Positions 8,438-31,290 of a stretch of 64,000 nucleotides of DNA are shown here, in pieces. The stretch comes from Mesostigma viride (Eukaryota; Streptophyta; Mesostigmatophyceae; Mesostigmatales; Mesostigmataceae): the NCBI GenBank assembly GCA_009746045.1, contig RPFO01000774.1:501970-565969 (forward strand). The letters are read 5' to 3'. The notes below the pieces were generated by a model that saw only the letters and a program-made list of their open reading frames with translations, did not search any database and was not told the origin of the DNA. Every line of letters begins with the position of its first letter. The stretch's first letter is position 1. A program made the position numbers and the translations under genes.

Positions 8438-11400
8438 TCACTTCATCACAACGTCACTCCGCAGAATGTACTTGGTCCCTTGGGTCACCTCCAGGGCCTC
8501 GTGCAGCATGCAGCGGTCCCCATGGATGTGGAACAGTGCCAGGCCTGTCAGCGGGGCAACCTGCGGATGCCAGCATAAACTCACACAATGCCACCGTTCA
8601 ATGCGCGCACATGGCAGCGGGCGCAGAGCACAGGTAACCTAAGCAAAGGCTCTCCTTTATGCCAAAAATAAGGCAGATGCAACCCTATACGCAGCATAGC
8701 AGGACAAACTACGCACATGGGCCACGAAATGGGACCCCACCTAAAGCAAGGCCACGGTGTATCTTTGCATGCCATAGCTGTGTAATATACTTTCATGATG
8801 GTTGCAGGTAGGAGTACATCCTTACCCTCCCGGCGTCGACCATGTGAAACGCACACGTCACAATGCTTGACGCAGCGGTATGCTGATTGGGGATAAGCGC
8901 TGTGGAGCCATAGTCCCTTGGCGATGATGTCGTGAAGGGCGAGGAAGGATGCCATGGAAGGAGGATCCCCTCAGATAACCTTGGTCACTGGATAGCATGC
9001 CAGACATGATTATCAAGCAAGGCAAGACGTAGACCATCGCCACGGGGGTCAACGCCATCCATGTGCCGACATACTGGTGGGCTGTTAGGTGGACCGTTAG
9101 GTGGGCTAACTTACTGATAGCACCTTCCTCCCTCGGCCATCATAGACTGTCTGTTAGGTGGACAGTTAGGTGGGCGAACTTACTGATAGCACCTTCCTCC
9201 CTCGGCCATCATAGAAGACCGTCTCCCCTCCCACCAGGGGCGCCCGACAGCTGGCCTCGTCTCGTGCCAGGTCCACTTTCTTGGCCTTGTCGCCCTTTTT
9301 GCCCTGGCCAGGTGGCGGGGCGGCATTGGCCTGGCCCTTGCCACCCGCCGACCCCTCCCCATTGAGGTATATCAGCAGTGTGTACGTGGTGTGTGCGCGC
9401 ATGCCATCGCTGGTCATTACATCGACACTCTCGTCAATGTGGCGGCCGAAACGTTGCCCGGGCTGGTAGCGGTAGATCCGAACTGACCATGGGAAGACGG
9501 GGGGGAGGGACAAGGCAAGTCACGGCAGAAACTACCCCTTGAAGAACTCATGATGGGTGGGTTTGCCCCCGAAGACCATGGACAGGAAACGACATCATTG
9601 AAGCGCCCGTCTCACATCACACTTCCAAACTTTAAACGTACCAACATACAGCGGAGATCATGAGATGGAGCGAGGAGTCCTTAAGCCTGAGCAGAATACG
9701 CCGTTAAGGCTGGCCTCAGCCCCCACATCATCCCAGCTCAGATGCGCCCCCCCCCCCCTCATCCCCACCCCACCCCACCCAACCCCATACATGGAACCAC
9801 CTCCCCCCCCAAAACCACCCAAAGAGTGCCACCACTGCATCTCCAACTGTCTTGCCCCAAGTGCCCCGCCAACCCCGTCCATACTTCCCATCCTGACCCA
9901 ATGTACCCTGCAGTGTGCCATGTCACCATACCTCCATGAGCATCTATCGCCAGCCTCCTCCTCGTGAGGCATACTCCAACTCACGGCTAGTTTGGAACAG
10001 AACATGCTGCGCGTATTCTAGAACTGCTATCGTTATTGTGTCCTTGTAGGCACGCACCCCCTGAATGGAGATATGGACCGAATCAAAGCAGCGGATGCCA
10101 CTCACTGTTGGGGTTCAGCCCGACGGCGGTTTCCCCCAAGCGTGCCTGCCAGGGTGCAATAAGAGGGCCAAAGGGAACCCACAGCAGAGCGCAAGAGGCG
10201 GGAAGCCGTCAGGTGCAACACATGCAGGTAATCGGGATTTCACCCCACCATGCCTCAGGCCGAGTGTTGGCAAGGGCAAGCAAAGAGAGAAGGGATTTTA
10301 GTTATCATGATTGGCATATGAAAGATGGACAAAGGTAGAGGACTTATGCCATCAACAGCTGCCGTGCATGGGTGCACCATATTTTCCTGTACAACTTTGT
10401 CCCCAGAAAAAAGGATTGCGGCCGTGTGTCGATTACCCACCACACAAAGCAGCATGACTCGAGACAACAGCACACCCGCAGTTGGATCATGCTATTGCAT
10501 GACCGCGACAGCATGGCAGCGACAGCCTGGAAGATGATGTGGGTGTCCACAGGGCATGCTCCTGACCATCCCACCTGGATCTCGCCCCACACCGGCAGGT
10601 GGCACATGCCCGTGTCCTCCCAGAGTGCGGATGCCAGCGCATCGTTTTGCTCTGAGATGCGATGGTTGTCACGGTAGGCCTGCGGCAAGGGCACGGTGGA
10701 TGGTGGGCACAGGGCAGGAGGGGCAGGGGGCAGAGGGGCAGGGTGCAGAGGGGCAGGGGGCAGAAGGGCAGGGGGCAGAGAGGCAGGGGGCGGGAGGAGG
10801 GGCGGCGAAATAGGGGGTGGGGCAGGCACAAGAGCGGCAGAGTCAGGTGAGCTCGCTGCATTTGCTAGCATGACGGTGGTGGGCATGGCAGTACCAATAT
10901 TGGATGGGCCGCACATGCCCTGGTGTCCACAAGCAGGCACCCAAAAGCGATTGCCCGGCCCCATAATGAAGATGTTTTGCATTTGTGCGCACTGCCATGT
11001 CTTGCATGCACCTGCGGCATGTTCAACCATGACAAAGAAGACTTGCACTTCATCACCCTGTGCAGGAGCGAATAACCTGAACTGCCGCCAACCCGGGTAC
11101 ATCGTGTCCAAGTCTAACAACAACTAAAAACTCAATGCTTCCGGGAGAATGCTGGTTGTCTCATGGACATGCACCAGCAAAGACACCCTCACCCTGTACG
11201 TCCCTTGTTCACGCCCCCCCCCCCCAAACGGCATCCTTGTTATGCATATCAGCTCCATGCATGCAACCCAGCAGCTGTGCATTGCTGTCTGACGCGAGCC
11301 AAGACCAGTGACAAATATAGGTTGCAGCAATACAGAAGCACAGTTGTACAGTTGGCCATGGCATGGCACGTGGCTTTGTTTTTTTTTTTGCGGGGGTAAG

Positions 11401-11826
11401 CAAAAGGTTGCTACCAGCACGGCACCATGCGGTGCTTACCGTACCTCCTGACACAAGCCACGTGGGCTGTGCAGGCATGCAGACCAGACTGGGTGGGTAC
11501 ATATTTTTTTCATCCCAGCCGTGACGGTGCCAGCAGTAAATGCCCATCCCATCTGCAAACCCCATTTCCATGTCAAGAAATCGACTCTGATAGCCATGGA
11601 CAACTTGGACCTGTATCAATACGTGTGAACGCCTAACGTGTGGTAACCAGAGACTGCCTGTCGTCACCACGGTTCACCCCACCAACTCATATGGACGTCC
11701 CGCCCTCATCATGAACCAGCCCACCTCTCCTTTGGCAGCCCCTCCGCTGCCCTGCCACGCAAACCCTTTGCTCTCCGCCGCGCGGATGAACTCTGACGCC
11801 TCGGTCGCATTCAGCAGGTGGCGGAC
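8438..11826 (-). CDS. 2OG-Fe(II) oxygenase, prolyl-4-hydroxylase-like (5' partial)
   Basis: Five exons, minus strand: 11826-11725, 10679-10575, 10145-10106, 9482-9184, 8560-8438 (TGA at 8440-8438). All junctions are GT-AG and phases agree, giving 222 residues. The order is an N-terminal helix block (EASEFIRAAESKGFAWQGS), AYRDNHRISEQND, GLNPNIRIYRYQPGQRFGRH, then the jelly-roll core. Seen ligands, numbered from this partial start: His97-x-Asp99 (RHIDES) and distal His202 for iron, and Lys212 in TQGTKYILR, the usual 2-oxoglutarate contact. Family members hydroxylate protein or small-molecule substrates using O2 and 2OG; the substrate here cannot be told. Unusual: about 40 Gly/Lys/Pro-rich residues are inserted between LLIYLNGE and GGETVFYD. 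A starting exon upstream of 11826 was not found; the AG acceptor there shows at least one more exon exists. The gene is divergent from the PTB-like gene. Confidence 0.85.
9082..9215. repeat. 69-bp tandem duplication across an exon 3' end
   Basis: Two near-identical copies (9082-9150 and 9151-9215) each carry the last bases of the oxygenase's fourth listed exon plus its GTAAGT donor on the minus strand. The donor at 9183-9182 gives the in-phase join. Splicing at the second donor, 69 bp further into the intron, would retain an in-frame stop soon after the proper exon end. Confidence 0.75.
10716..10805. repeat. GGGGCAG-type minisatellite in an oxygenase intron
   Basis: Imperfect repeats of about 18 bp built from AGGGGCAGGGGGCAG lie in the intron between 10680 and 11724. 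On the oxygenase coding strand the array reads C-rich. No coding role is evident, although it produces a Pro-rich spurious frame. Confidence 0.7.
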
Positions 11827-13562
11827 CTGGTGGTGGTTGGGGTGAGGGGGGATAGCGTGAGCAGCGGCGGCATCCAGCAGGTGGTAAGTATGACAGAGGG
11901 CTTGCCAGTAGACACACAGATAAGGTACACATCAAAGCAGCGATCAGGGACAGGCATCGCCAAAGTTGCCACGAGTGCCTGGGTGCCGACGAAGTGTGTT
12001 GTCCAACTATCATAGCACAAGGGCAGCCTCCCACACGGAGGTGGGAACGGATCCTGGAAGGGCGAAAGCTGGAAGCAGAAACATGGCTGCGTGCGACTAC
12101 GGCTACGAGGTTACCAGCTTTGTGGCTAACACTAGCACAGGGGCGGGGTTCCAAACCATAATGAGGGAATGGGTCGGAGGAGGGTGAAGGTGGGTTGCGT
12201 GGGAGGGGGGGACGCGCACCGCAATGCAGTATCGCTCGTGCACTCCAGACGTTTTTTTATTGAGCCAAGTCAAGATTGGGTGTGCTTACTGTGAACGCGT
12301 TCAGCCCGAGGCCGCATGTTTCGTGGACAAGTCCTTTCTTTCGCGATACACGAGGCCAATCATGTCTGGAAGAACTCATTGTCACTGGTGTGGGAATAAA
12401 GCAGGGGGGTGCTCTTGCCAAGCAAAGGCCGTCACCCGGGACAGTGAACCCACGTTGGGGTACTGTAGCATCAACAGCGCCCAGCATCGCCTGTAATAAA
12501 GCTCCCAATCAAGTATCTACGGGACGATTGTGGTTGATTTGTATTTTTAGACGTGCGAGACATGATGCCATTCTTCTCCTCAAAAGTGACCGTAATGAGG
12601 CCATTGCATATACAGGCGGTACTCATAATTGGCAGGTCCAGGACTTCACTCAACTAAACGCCTCGGCTGTGACAATGACAGGAGCATGAACACACGCGAG
12701 AAATTGCTGGTATTGGCAGCATTTGCGGCGAAATGGGATCTGCCACTGGCCACATGCTAATTTGTTGTAATGTTGGCGGGTACAACATCGGTAATTATTT
12801 TTGGCGAAATCATGGAGGAAATGATTTATCGGCACGGCATCAGGCATGGCAGTACTTATGAACGTCTGACGCCGGCGACGTCTGCTTAAAGTCTGCCACG
12901 GACCTCTCGGCTGGCTGTCAATCACGTCTCATATCCCACTGCTGTCAGTCCGTCAGCTTCGCACGACGGGTATACGTACATTATCGAGTACGGGGAATTG
13001 TTGATCAGTTTTTAGTGACGGTCGCAGTATATACGCCTTTACATTGTAAGAAATCCGCCCCTTAAAGTATATAGGATCGTAGATTGCCACTTACACGTTA
13101 CCGACTGCAGCAGGCATCTCGTCGCCCATCGGTCGTGGCTGCATCGTGAAAAGAAGAGCCCAGCCAGGCCCAGCATGAACCTACCATTACTTCAAACTTT
13201 TTAATTGAGAATTTGGGAAGGCTACAGAGGTCCTCGGGGGCCCGGATCTCTTTGTCTCTTTTTCCTTCTCTTCTTCTTCTTCTCCTTTTTCTTTCCCCCT
13301 TTCTGTGTCACTCGTTGGCCGGAAAACCCGCGTCCCTTGTTGGCCGGGAAACCCCTCTGATATCTTCTTGAGACCGGTTTTCTTGAAACGGAAGCAACGT
13401 GCGACCGGTCTTCCTCAGTCCCGAGTCATTTGCCTCTTCTACTCTTTTTCTGAGTCCGGAATCATTTGTCTCTCGTTTATCGTCCTTGTACTTTCTCCGC
13501 CTGCTTTTCTCTCAAATCCGGCATCCAAGAATCCTTCCTCTCCTGCCCTGTCATAGTTAACG
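11827..13562. promoter_or_regulatory. Divergent interval between oxygenase and PTB-like gene
   Basis: The first ATG of the PTB-like gene is at 13563 and the oxygenase runs the other way, so the interval must hold the unseen oxygenase 5' exon(s) and both promoters. No TATA box could be assigned. From 13246 to 13313 the plus strand is almost pure pyrimidine with repeated TCTTCT, probably in the PTB-like 5' UTR. The start codon context is favourable (A at -3, G at +4). Confidence 0.5.
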
Positions 13563-25342
<11,780 letters not shown>

Positions 25343-25606
25343 GAAGCTTTTGGATGCTCCTGTTCAATAGCTGGCAGCGTGTCATTCTATCTACTTTGTT
25401 CCACGGCACAAGCTCCTTGCCTCTGGGGTGTTACCCCTGCCCCTTTGGGCAGACTGTGAAGCCAACGCTTGTTCAGCTCAGGCATGTCATGTACCTTTGC
25501 CCTCCATGGTGCAGACTCGTGGTTCCATGCGCACTACTGGCCGGCCTTGGCTCTTCGGCGCTTAGTCGATTGAATCAGTCTGCTGTATGGACATCCCATT
25601 ACAAGT
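25343..25606 (+). other. 3' flank of the PTB-like gene
   Basis: No coding signal. It should contain the PTB-like 3' UTR and polyadenylation site; no clear AATAAA or TGTAA signal was identified. LINE debris begins at about 25607. Confidence 0.4.
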
Positions 25607-25697
25607 AAGGAAGTACTTGCGTGTCATGTGCATGGGCATGCCGTGGAGTACTATGCTAATCTCATTAGAAAATAATAAGACGGAAGTTTTAAATATC
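25607..25697 (-). mobile_element. LINE-B 3' terminus
   Basis: Minus-strand LINE-B end: a short AAGT-type tail, the GTG/CAC and CATGC/GCATG hairpin, and the 3' UTR with CGTCTGCATC. It abuts a LINE-A tail at 25698. Confidence 0.65.
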
Positions 25698-25770
25698 GTC
25701 TGCATCGTTAAATTAAATTAAATTAAATTATAACATGCCTCCGTTGGGAGATCATGTAGCACATATTAAT
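25698..25770 (-). mobile_element. LINE-A 3' terminus with pentanucleotide tail
   Basis: Read on the minus strand: the GTGCTACATGATCTCC hairpin arm, loop CAAC, GGAG arm, TATAATT, then four TTTAA-type units. Only the last about 60 bp of the element is present. Confidence 0.7.
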
Positions 25771-26179
25771 TAATTAATTAATTAAACTCGTGCTCCCGTT
25801 GGGGAGTCACGGAGCACCGAAGTGCTTTTAATCCCTGTGTGTGCACTACAGGAGAAAGGGCAGAGACCCCCAGTCTCCTTCATGCCAAAGGCATGCCACA
25901 GCTGCAATCGGGCGCGGCTAGCTAAAAGGACAGGCTAACGATCCGGCAAACTGTGGGTGCAATAAGACCCATGTGAGCATATCATAGCAAGGAGCGTGGG
26001 CAAGTAATCTGAACATAGCCAGGGCGTAGCATGGCTGTACTAGGACTAGGCTATGGCTGGTTGTGTACCGTGCGTTGGCGGCACGTGACTAGGTGTGTTG
26101 GCACAGCTAGGCAACATTCTAGGCATGGCTGCCTTAGCGGCAGTGACGCCAATGGTTACAAGCTAGGGCTATTGCTATT
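25771..26179 (-). mobile_element. LINE-C-type 3' end and unassigned sequence
   Basis: 25771-25920 holds a TTAATTAA tail followed by the GTG-A-CTCCC / GGGAG-CAC hairpin and a block repeated inverted at 33005-33140. The rest up to the ORF1 stop at 26180 was not recognised and may be the inter-ORF region of the LINE. Confidence 0.5.
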
Positions 26180-27182
26180 CTAGCCCGCTGGGGGCGTCCA
26201 CATCTTGTGGTTGATCATCAGGTCCCCGCCCCTCCAGTACACCTTGGGCTTCTGGGGGTCCTGCTTATGGCGGAGGTATTCCGGCCACAGGTCGCGTCGC
26301 TGCTGTTGCTGAGCGGGGGTGAGGTCGTCATCCAGCGTCCAGGTGAGGTCGTGCAACCGCTTGCGACGAGAGAGGAACCGCTGCTTATCCTCAGGGGAGG
26401 AGAAGGTGAGTAGGACTGGTGGGGGAGCCGCCTTGTCCCGTGAGTGGGGAAGGCGGTGGCACCCACGCAGTTCTACCTCACCTACCAGGCCCATGAGGGT
26501 AAGAAGCTGGTTCTTGAGCTCGTCAGCAAGAGAGGTTGACGTCTCACCTGGCTTCTGGGGGAAGCGACGTAGCACCACTCGGCACTCGCGGCGAGCGCGA
26601 TCGGTGACCTCCCGTTGCTGGGCCTGGCGGTGGTCCTCCAGCTCCTGGAGCTTTGTGGCGATGGCGTCGGTGGTGGAGGCGGTCGCTGACCGCAGCAGGT
26701 CCGCGTAGGAGAGCGGCGGGAGGTCGCCAGCATCCTGCCGGGGTGGCTGGGATGCAATGGTGGCCGTCTGCTCCGCTATCTTGGGGACCTGTGTGGCCAG
26801 GGCCTCGGTGTGGGCGGTGATGGCCTCAAGCTTCTTCAGGAGCACGCCACACTTGCCCTCCACCTGGTTAAGGCGAGAGACAAGTGCCGCATGCGTTTCC
26901 GAAGCTTGTGCCGCGGTGTGCAGCGTCGTGAACTGGGGCTGGAGCTTGTGGACGACCTTGGTTTCCACGTTGGAGACCCGGGCCTCGACCGTGTTGAGCG
27001 TGGTGTTCAGCGATGTCAGCTGCTCGGCCAGCGGCCAGGTCACGTGCTCCTCCAGCACTGCGCGGATGTCATCCTTGCAGAGGGAGGAAGCCGAGGGGGC
27101 TGCCGGCTGTGCGGGGGCTGGGGTGCGGAGCGTGCGGGTGATGTCGATGAGGCGGAGCTGGAAATGGCTGGTCAAGATAGCA
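26180..27182 (-). pseudogene. LINE ORF1 (coiled coil, RRM-like, C-terminal domain), start missing
   Basis: An open frame of 331 codons on the minus strand. The N-terminal half is helical with heptad character (LTSLNTTLNTVEARVSNVET onward); next comes CRVVLRRFPQ, an RRM-like block, and a C-terminal block with WTLDDDLTPAQQQQRRDLWP and KVYWRGGDL. This order matches LINE-1-type ORF1 proteins, which trimerise and chaperone element RNA. The first codon of the open frame is TTG and no in-frame ATG occurs until the middle of the protein. Upstream it joins directly to a LINE-A 3' UTR at 27183. So it is 5'-truncated or lost its start, although the remaining frame is intact and looks young. Confidence 0.8.
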
Positions 27183-27480
27183 CATATTCCATGATGGATG
27201 GGTGGAGTGGAGGAAGCCGCGTAATCGAGCTAACCTAACTCTAAGCTATCTAGTCTAGAAAATCCTAACTACACTATTCGTTGATCGAAACGCCTCCTCC
27301 TCTTGGGGGGAGGTGGCTTGCCCAGTGCCCACAGGCCGGGGCTGGCGTGTCAGCCTTGACAATCTTCTGCCACAGCGTCTTGTCCTGCATGCATGCAGTC
27401 CAAAGGAGGGAGAGAGAGTGGATGCGGTGTTCAAACTGGGCTGGGACCACTAGGTCGGCCAGCAACATTTGGGTGTAGTT
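27183..27480 (-). mobile_element. LINE-A ORF2 C-terminus and truncated 3' UTR
   Basis: Minus strand: the LLADLVVPAQFEHRIHSLS block and its Pro/Arg-rich end, then the 3' UTR up to TCATGGAATATGTG. The terminal hairpin and tail are absent and the sequence continues straight into the ORF1 remnant. This suggests either a chimeric insertion or a deletion at a head-to-tail junction. Confidence 0.75.
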
Positions 27481-27575
27481 AATTAATTAATTATCAACAT
27501 CACTCCGTTGGGAACTCGTAGATGTATCTTCCCCCCCATGACAGGCTCCCCCTTCGCTGGGCATAGCTTGAAGAT
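27481..27575. other. Linker with TTAATTAA repeat
   Basis: Begins with a short (TTAA)n run at about 27478-27493. No gene was recognised. Confidence 0.35.
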
Positions 27576-27840
27576 CATGGGGATGCAAGTGCCCTGGTGC
27601 ACCTAGAGCAAGGGTCCTTTACATCCCCACCCTTGCAGGAAGTAGCTTAGGATGTATGATAGGCCATATGCCCCCCTCTCAAGGGCTGTGTGCTACATAT
27701 ACTCCCAACGGAGTTATGTTATAATTCCATAGCCCTGAGAAGGGGCATATGGCTTTTTATACATTCTAGGCTACTTCATGCAAGGGTGGGAATGTAAGCT
27801 ACCCCTGCTCTAGGTGCACCAGGGCACCCGCACCCTCATG
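27576..27840. mobile_element. Fold-back element around a LINE-like 3' hairpin
   Basis: Imperfect inverted arms of about 110 bp (27576-27686 and 27731-27840) share TGCTCTAGGTGCACCAGGGC, the GCAAGGGTGGG-type block, and GGGGCATATGGC or its mate. The 44-bp spacer holds CTCC-CAAC-GGAG with an ATGTTATAATT ending, i.e. a LINE-A-like terminus. A diverged single arm is at 53669-53800. There is no coding capacity. Confidence 0.75.
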
Positions 27841-27879
27841 GTCTATGGGTGTAGTTCATGGCATATTAATTTCCCTACC

Positions 27880-28537
27880 CTTTTAGGAGTGTTCAATTGG
27901 GGCCAGGCCAGGTCAAAATATGCAGCCCTGGTTGGCCGAGCCGCTGGGGGCCGGCCAGACCAAGGGCGGTGTCGACCTGGCTGGTGCCAGCAAGATGTCC
28001 TACAAATGCTATCCTACGCTGCATGCCTAATCTCGTCCGAAAATACGAGGCATACCCTGATACAAAGGCTCTAATGACCTACGCTTGGAAAACCCTACGT
28101 TCAGGACCTGTCGGAGCATCCTGTAAACCGTGCCGTCTAGCTTAGCTGCCAGTGTTTCCGTGAGTGACCACGCCTCGGCGCCATACCAGCCTGAGCACCG
28201 TGAGGATGAGGACCCTGAAGAGCATGCGCTTGCGGTGCTCGCCCAGGCCCTTGGAGCGCCAGTAGGTGTTGAGCGAACGAAGCCTAGCCCAGGCCAGGCC
28301 GATGCGGATGTCCACATCGTCGGCGGTGTCAGGGAGAATGCTCCCCAACAGTTTGAAGCGATCGCGGAACGGGACCTCCGTCCCGTCGAGCAGGCGCGGC
28401 AGTGGTGGGAGACTGGAGGCCCGAATCACCATCGCCTCAGTTTTGACACTAATCTCCAACCCCACGGCCCTCGCCTCCAGGCCCATACAGTCCAGCCAGG
28501 TCTGAATGTGCTCGGGGCGCGCAATGAGGGTGGTGTC
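27880..28537 (-). mobile_element. LINE-A ORF2 remnant downstream of the YADD box
   Basis: Minus-strand translation starts at DTTLIARPEHIQTWLDCMGL, exactly after the YA of the YADD box, and continues through VGLEISVKTEAMVI, a RDRFKLLGSILP-like block and RRSLEPLYQGMPRI in mixed frames. The upstream half of the RT is cut off by the LINE-B tail at 28538. Confidence 0.75.
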
Positions 28538-29050
<513 letters not shown>

Positions 29051-29163
29051 GTTGCGTCACATCAGTAGGTCCGGGTCGCGCCGCGCCGGTGCCTGGCGCG
29101 CGCAAGTTTGCCAGTGGACGTTGCGATGGGACAAGGGGACCCTGCCATCGGAGGAGGAGGTGT

Positions 29164-30475
29164 CTACCTCAGTGGTTGGCCCGTCTTAAGCCCCCCGGCA
29201 GGGCCCACATCGGTATTCACCTGGTCTGTGCGGGCAAGATGGCCGGCAAAGAGGAGGCGGCGGTGTCGGACGGTATGGGTGACAAGAGGGAGCTCGCAGT
29301 AGAGCTCGGCCCGGGTGCGGCGTTCTTGGTAGCGGACGCCGAGGATATGACGGAGCATTCGAGTGTTTTGATGAGTAGTGTAGTTAGGATTTTCTAGATA
29401 GCTTAGAGTTGGGATAGTTCGATCACGCGGCTTCCTCCACCCCATCCATCATGGAATATGTGCTACATGACCCCCCCACGGAGGCATGTTATAATTTAAT
29501 TTAATTTTTTTAATTCGAGTGACGGTGCCGTCAAGCTGCTGGCTCAGCGCCTGGTCCAGGGTCCACGCCTCGCAGCCATAAAGGAGGATGCTGAGGTCGA
29601 CAAGGGCCTTGAACAGAATGCGCTTGCGTCGCTCACTCAGGTAGCGACAGGTCCAGAACCTGTCGAGGCGGCGGAGGGCCGCCCAGGCCTGGCCAATGCG
29701 GGTGTTGATGTCGTCGGCCGTGGAGGGAAGCCAGCTGCCAAGGAGCTTGAAGCGAGTCGTGCGAGCTAGTGGTGTCGTCCGTGCATATAAATCAGGTCAG
29801 CCAGGCGGTAACCCGTGCTAACCCCGCCGTGCTCGCGCTCGTTATAATTAAGGATGGACATCCAAGCCTGGCTCGAACCCCTTAAGAGCAGTAAAGCGCG
29901 CACGTGCCCGGCGCATGACGTACGTGATCCACTGACGACAATAATGACACAGGTATGGGGACAGGACGTACACAACCTTGCCACACCCCGTGGTGAAGGG
30001 GCCGGAATGGTGGGATGGTGCCTAGTTCCGCAGTCCGCACTTACTGCCTGTGAGCCCTCATACAGTCGACGAATGGCAGCAATATAAACGCTGGTGGCAC
30101 CCGATCCAGAGCTAGGATGGCCCAAAGAGCCTCCCAGAGGACCGTGTCAAAGGCCTTGATATAGTCGACAAAAATGAAGACCAGCGGCAAACTGTCAGGG
30201 CAAAGGCGACGCACCTCCTCCATCAACCGACGCGCGACAAACACAGCCATGACAGTGTTACGACCACGACAGAAACCCATCAGTGAGACTCACCCAGGTG
30301 TGGGTCCAGCGCGGCGCGGAGCCGGTGCAGCATCATGCGCATGAAGACCTTAAGCGCGGCGCTCTGGAGGCAGACACCCCGATAGTTACCGGGGTCAGCA
30401 GCAGAGCCCTAAGTTCTTGTACAGCATGACGTGGATGGCCGTCTGCCACTCAGCACGCCTGCATCACTCAGCAGG
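29164..30475 (-). mobile_element. LINE-D ORF2 remnant, interrupted by LINE-A
   Basis: Minus strand, in two pieces (29522-30475 and 29164-29356). Recognisable parts are FVDYIKAFDTVLWEALWAIL (first RT catalytic Asp), LADLIY followed by a damaged YADD box (MHGRHH), and MLRHILGVRYQERRTRAEL with a FAGHLART end. Frameshifts make it dead. It differs from A and C in sequence but has the same domain order. A short LINE-A sits between the pieces. Confidence 0.8.
29366..29512 (+). mobile_element. 5'-truncated LINE-A flanked by a 9-bp target duplication
   Basis: A 147-bp plus-strand insert starts in the last coding bases (TTTTGATGAGTAGTGTAG) and contains the 3' UTR, the hairpin and a TTTAA/T-rich tail. 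It is flanked by ATTCGAGTG at 29357-29365 and again at 29513-29521. LINE-D resumes after the second copy, so this is an intact target-primed insertion. Confidence 0.88.
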
Positions 30476-30752
30476 TCTGCATCATGCCCCAACCATATAG
30501 TCACTAGGGGGGGAAATAACCCCCATCGCTAGCTGCCCTCTACTGTAATGCGCAGATCGACGAGGCGGTAGTGTAGCGGCTATCCTCAGGGGTGTGCACA
30601 ATAACCTCCACCTACAGAAGTACTTCTACCCTGTATTCTAGCAAGTGACCGCGGGGCCCTTGCCCCTTGGGGAGAAAACAGGAGCATGCATGCCCCTCAG
30701 GAAGGTGCTTATCGCAGACGGCAGCCCATCTCTCCTTGTCTATCATGCCGGC
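30476..30752 (-). mobile_element. LINE-B fragment without 3' terminus
   Basis: Minus-strand similarity to 28778-29010 (CTCTACTGTAATG, GGCGGTAGTGTAGCGGCTAT and the GGAAGGTGCTTATCGCAGAC region) with many indels. The terminal hairpin and tail are missing. Confidence 0.6.
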
Positions 30753-31010
30753 TTCCGTTCAAGGACTGCCATGCAGAGCAAGAAGCGGTGGCAGAAGATC
30801 AGTGTACCCAGGCTCACACGCCACTGGCCCCTGTGGGCAGGCCACCCCCCCCCAAGAGGAAGGGGCGTTTTGCTGAGTAGTGTAGGTAGGATTTCATAGA
30901 TAGACTAGATAGCTTCGAGTTAGGTTAGTTCGATTACGCGGCTTCCTCCACCTCCACCCCCCAAGGAATATGTGCTACATGATCTCCTTACGGAGGCATG
31001 TTATTAAAAA
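30753..31010 (+). mobile_element. LINE-A ORF2 end and 3' UTR
   Basis: Plus-strand block with TGCCATGCAGAGCAAGAAGC, a frameshifted Pro/Lys-rich end, the TAGGTAGGATTTC 3' UTR and a hairpin near 30983-31000. It ends at an A-rich tail that meets the opposite-strand copy at 31011. Confidence 0.65.
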
Positions 31011-31055
31011 AAAATTAAATTAAATTATAACATGCCTCCGTGGGGAGATTAATTA
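31011..31055 (-). mobile_element. LINE-A 3' tip, tail-to-tail with its neighbour
   Basis: Minus-strand copy of only the last about 40 bp (hairpin and TTTAA tail). Together with 30983-31010 it forms an inverted pair joined at their tails. Confidence 0.6.
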
Positions 31056-31074
31056 ATTAATTAATCTAGTTAAT

Positions 31075-31290
31075 AAGCACGTGACTGCGTCACGTGGGTG
31101 CCAATACAGAGTAAAGGAACCTTCAACCCTATATACACAGTGAGAAGGAGCGAGGGCGCCCTAGCTTCGATCTCACTGCCGCAGGTGGGCAGGCCACAGA
31201 GCGCTCTAGCTCTCCACGGCATGGTGCCGGGGCGCAACACTGTGGGTGCAATACAACCAGTGCAATACCATAGGTAGGCTGACGCATAGC
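31075..31290 (+). repeat. Short dispersed repeat with CACGTGAC palindrome (second copy)
   Basis: About 210 bp, reverse complement of 6066-6310. It begins after TTAATTAATTAATC with the palindrome CACGTGAC TGC GTCACGTG (31079-31097). The inverted relation and the shared TTAA-rich edge suggest a mobile origin. Confidence 0.65.

Noticed and set aside
10344-11123. A 259-codon minus-strand frame with a Pro/Leu/Ala repeat
   Set aside because: It runs through an oxygenase intron and minisatellite; only 10679-10575 within it fits the gene by phase and similarity.
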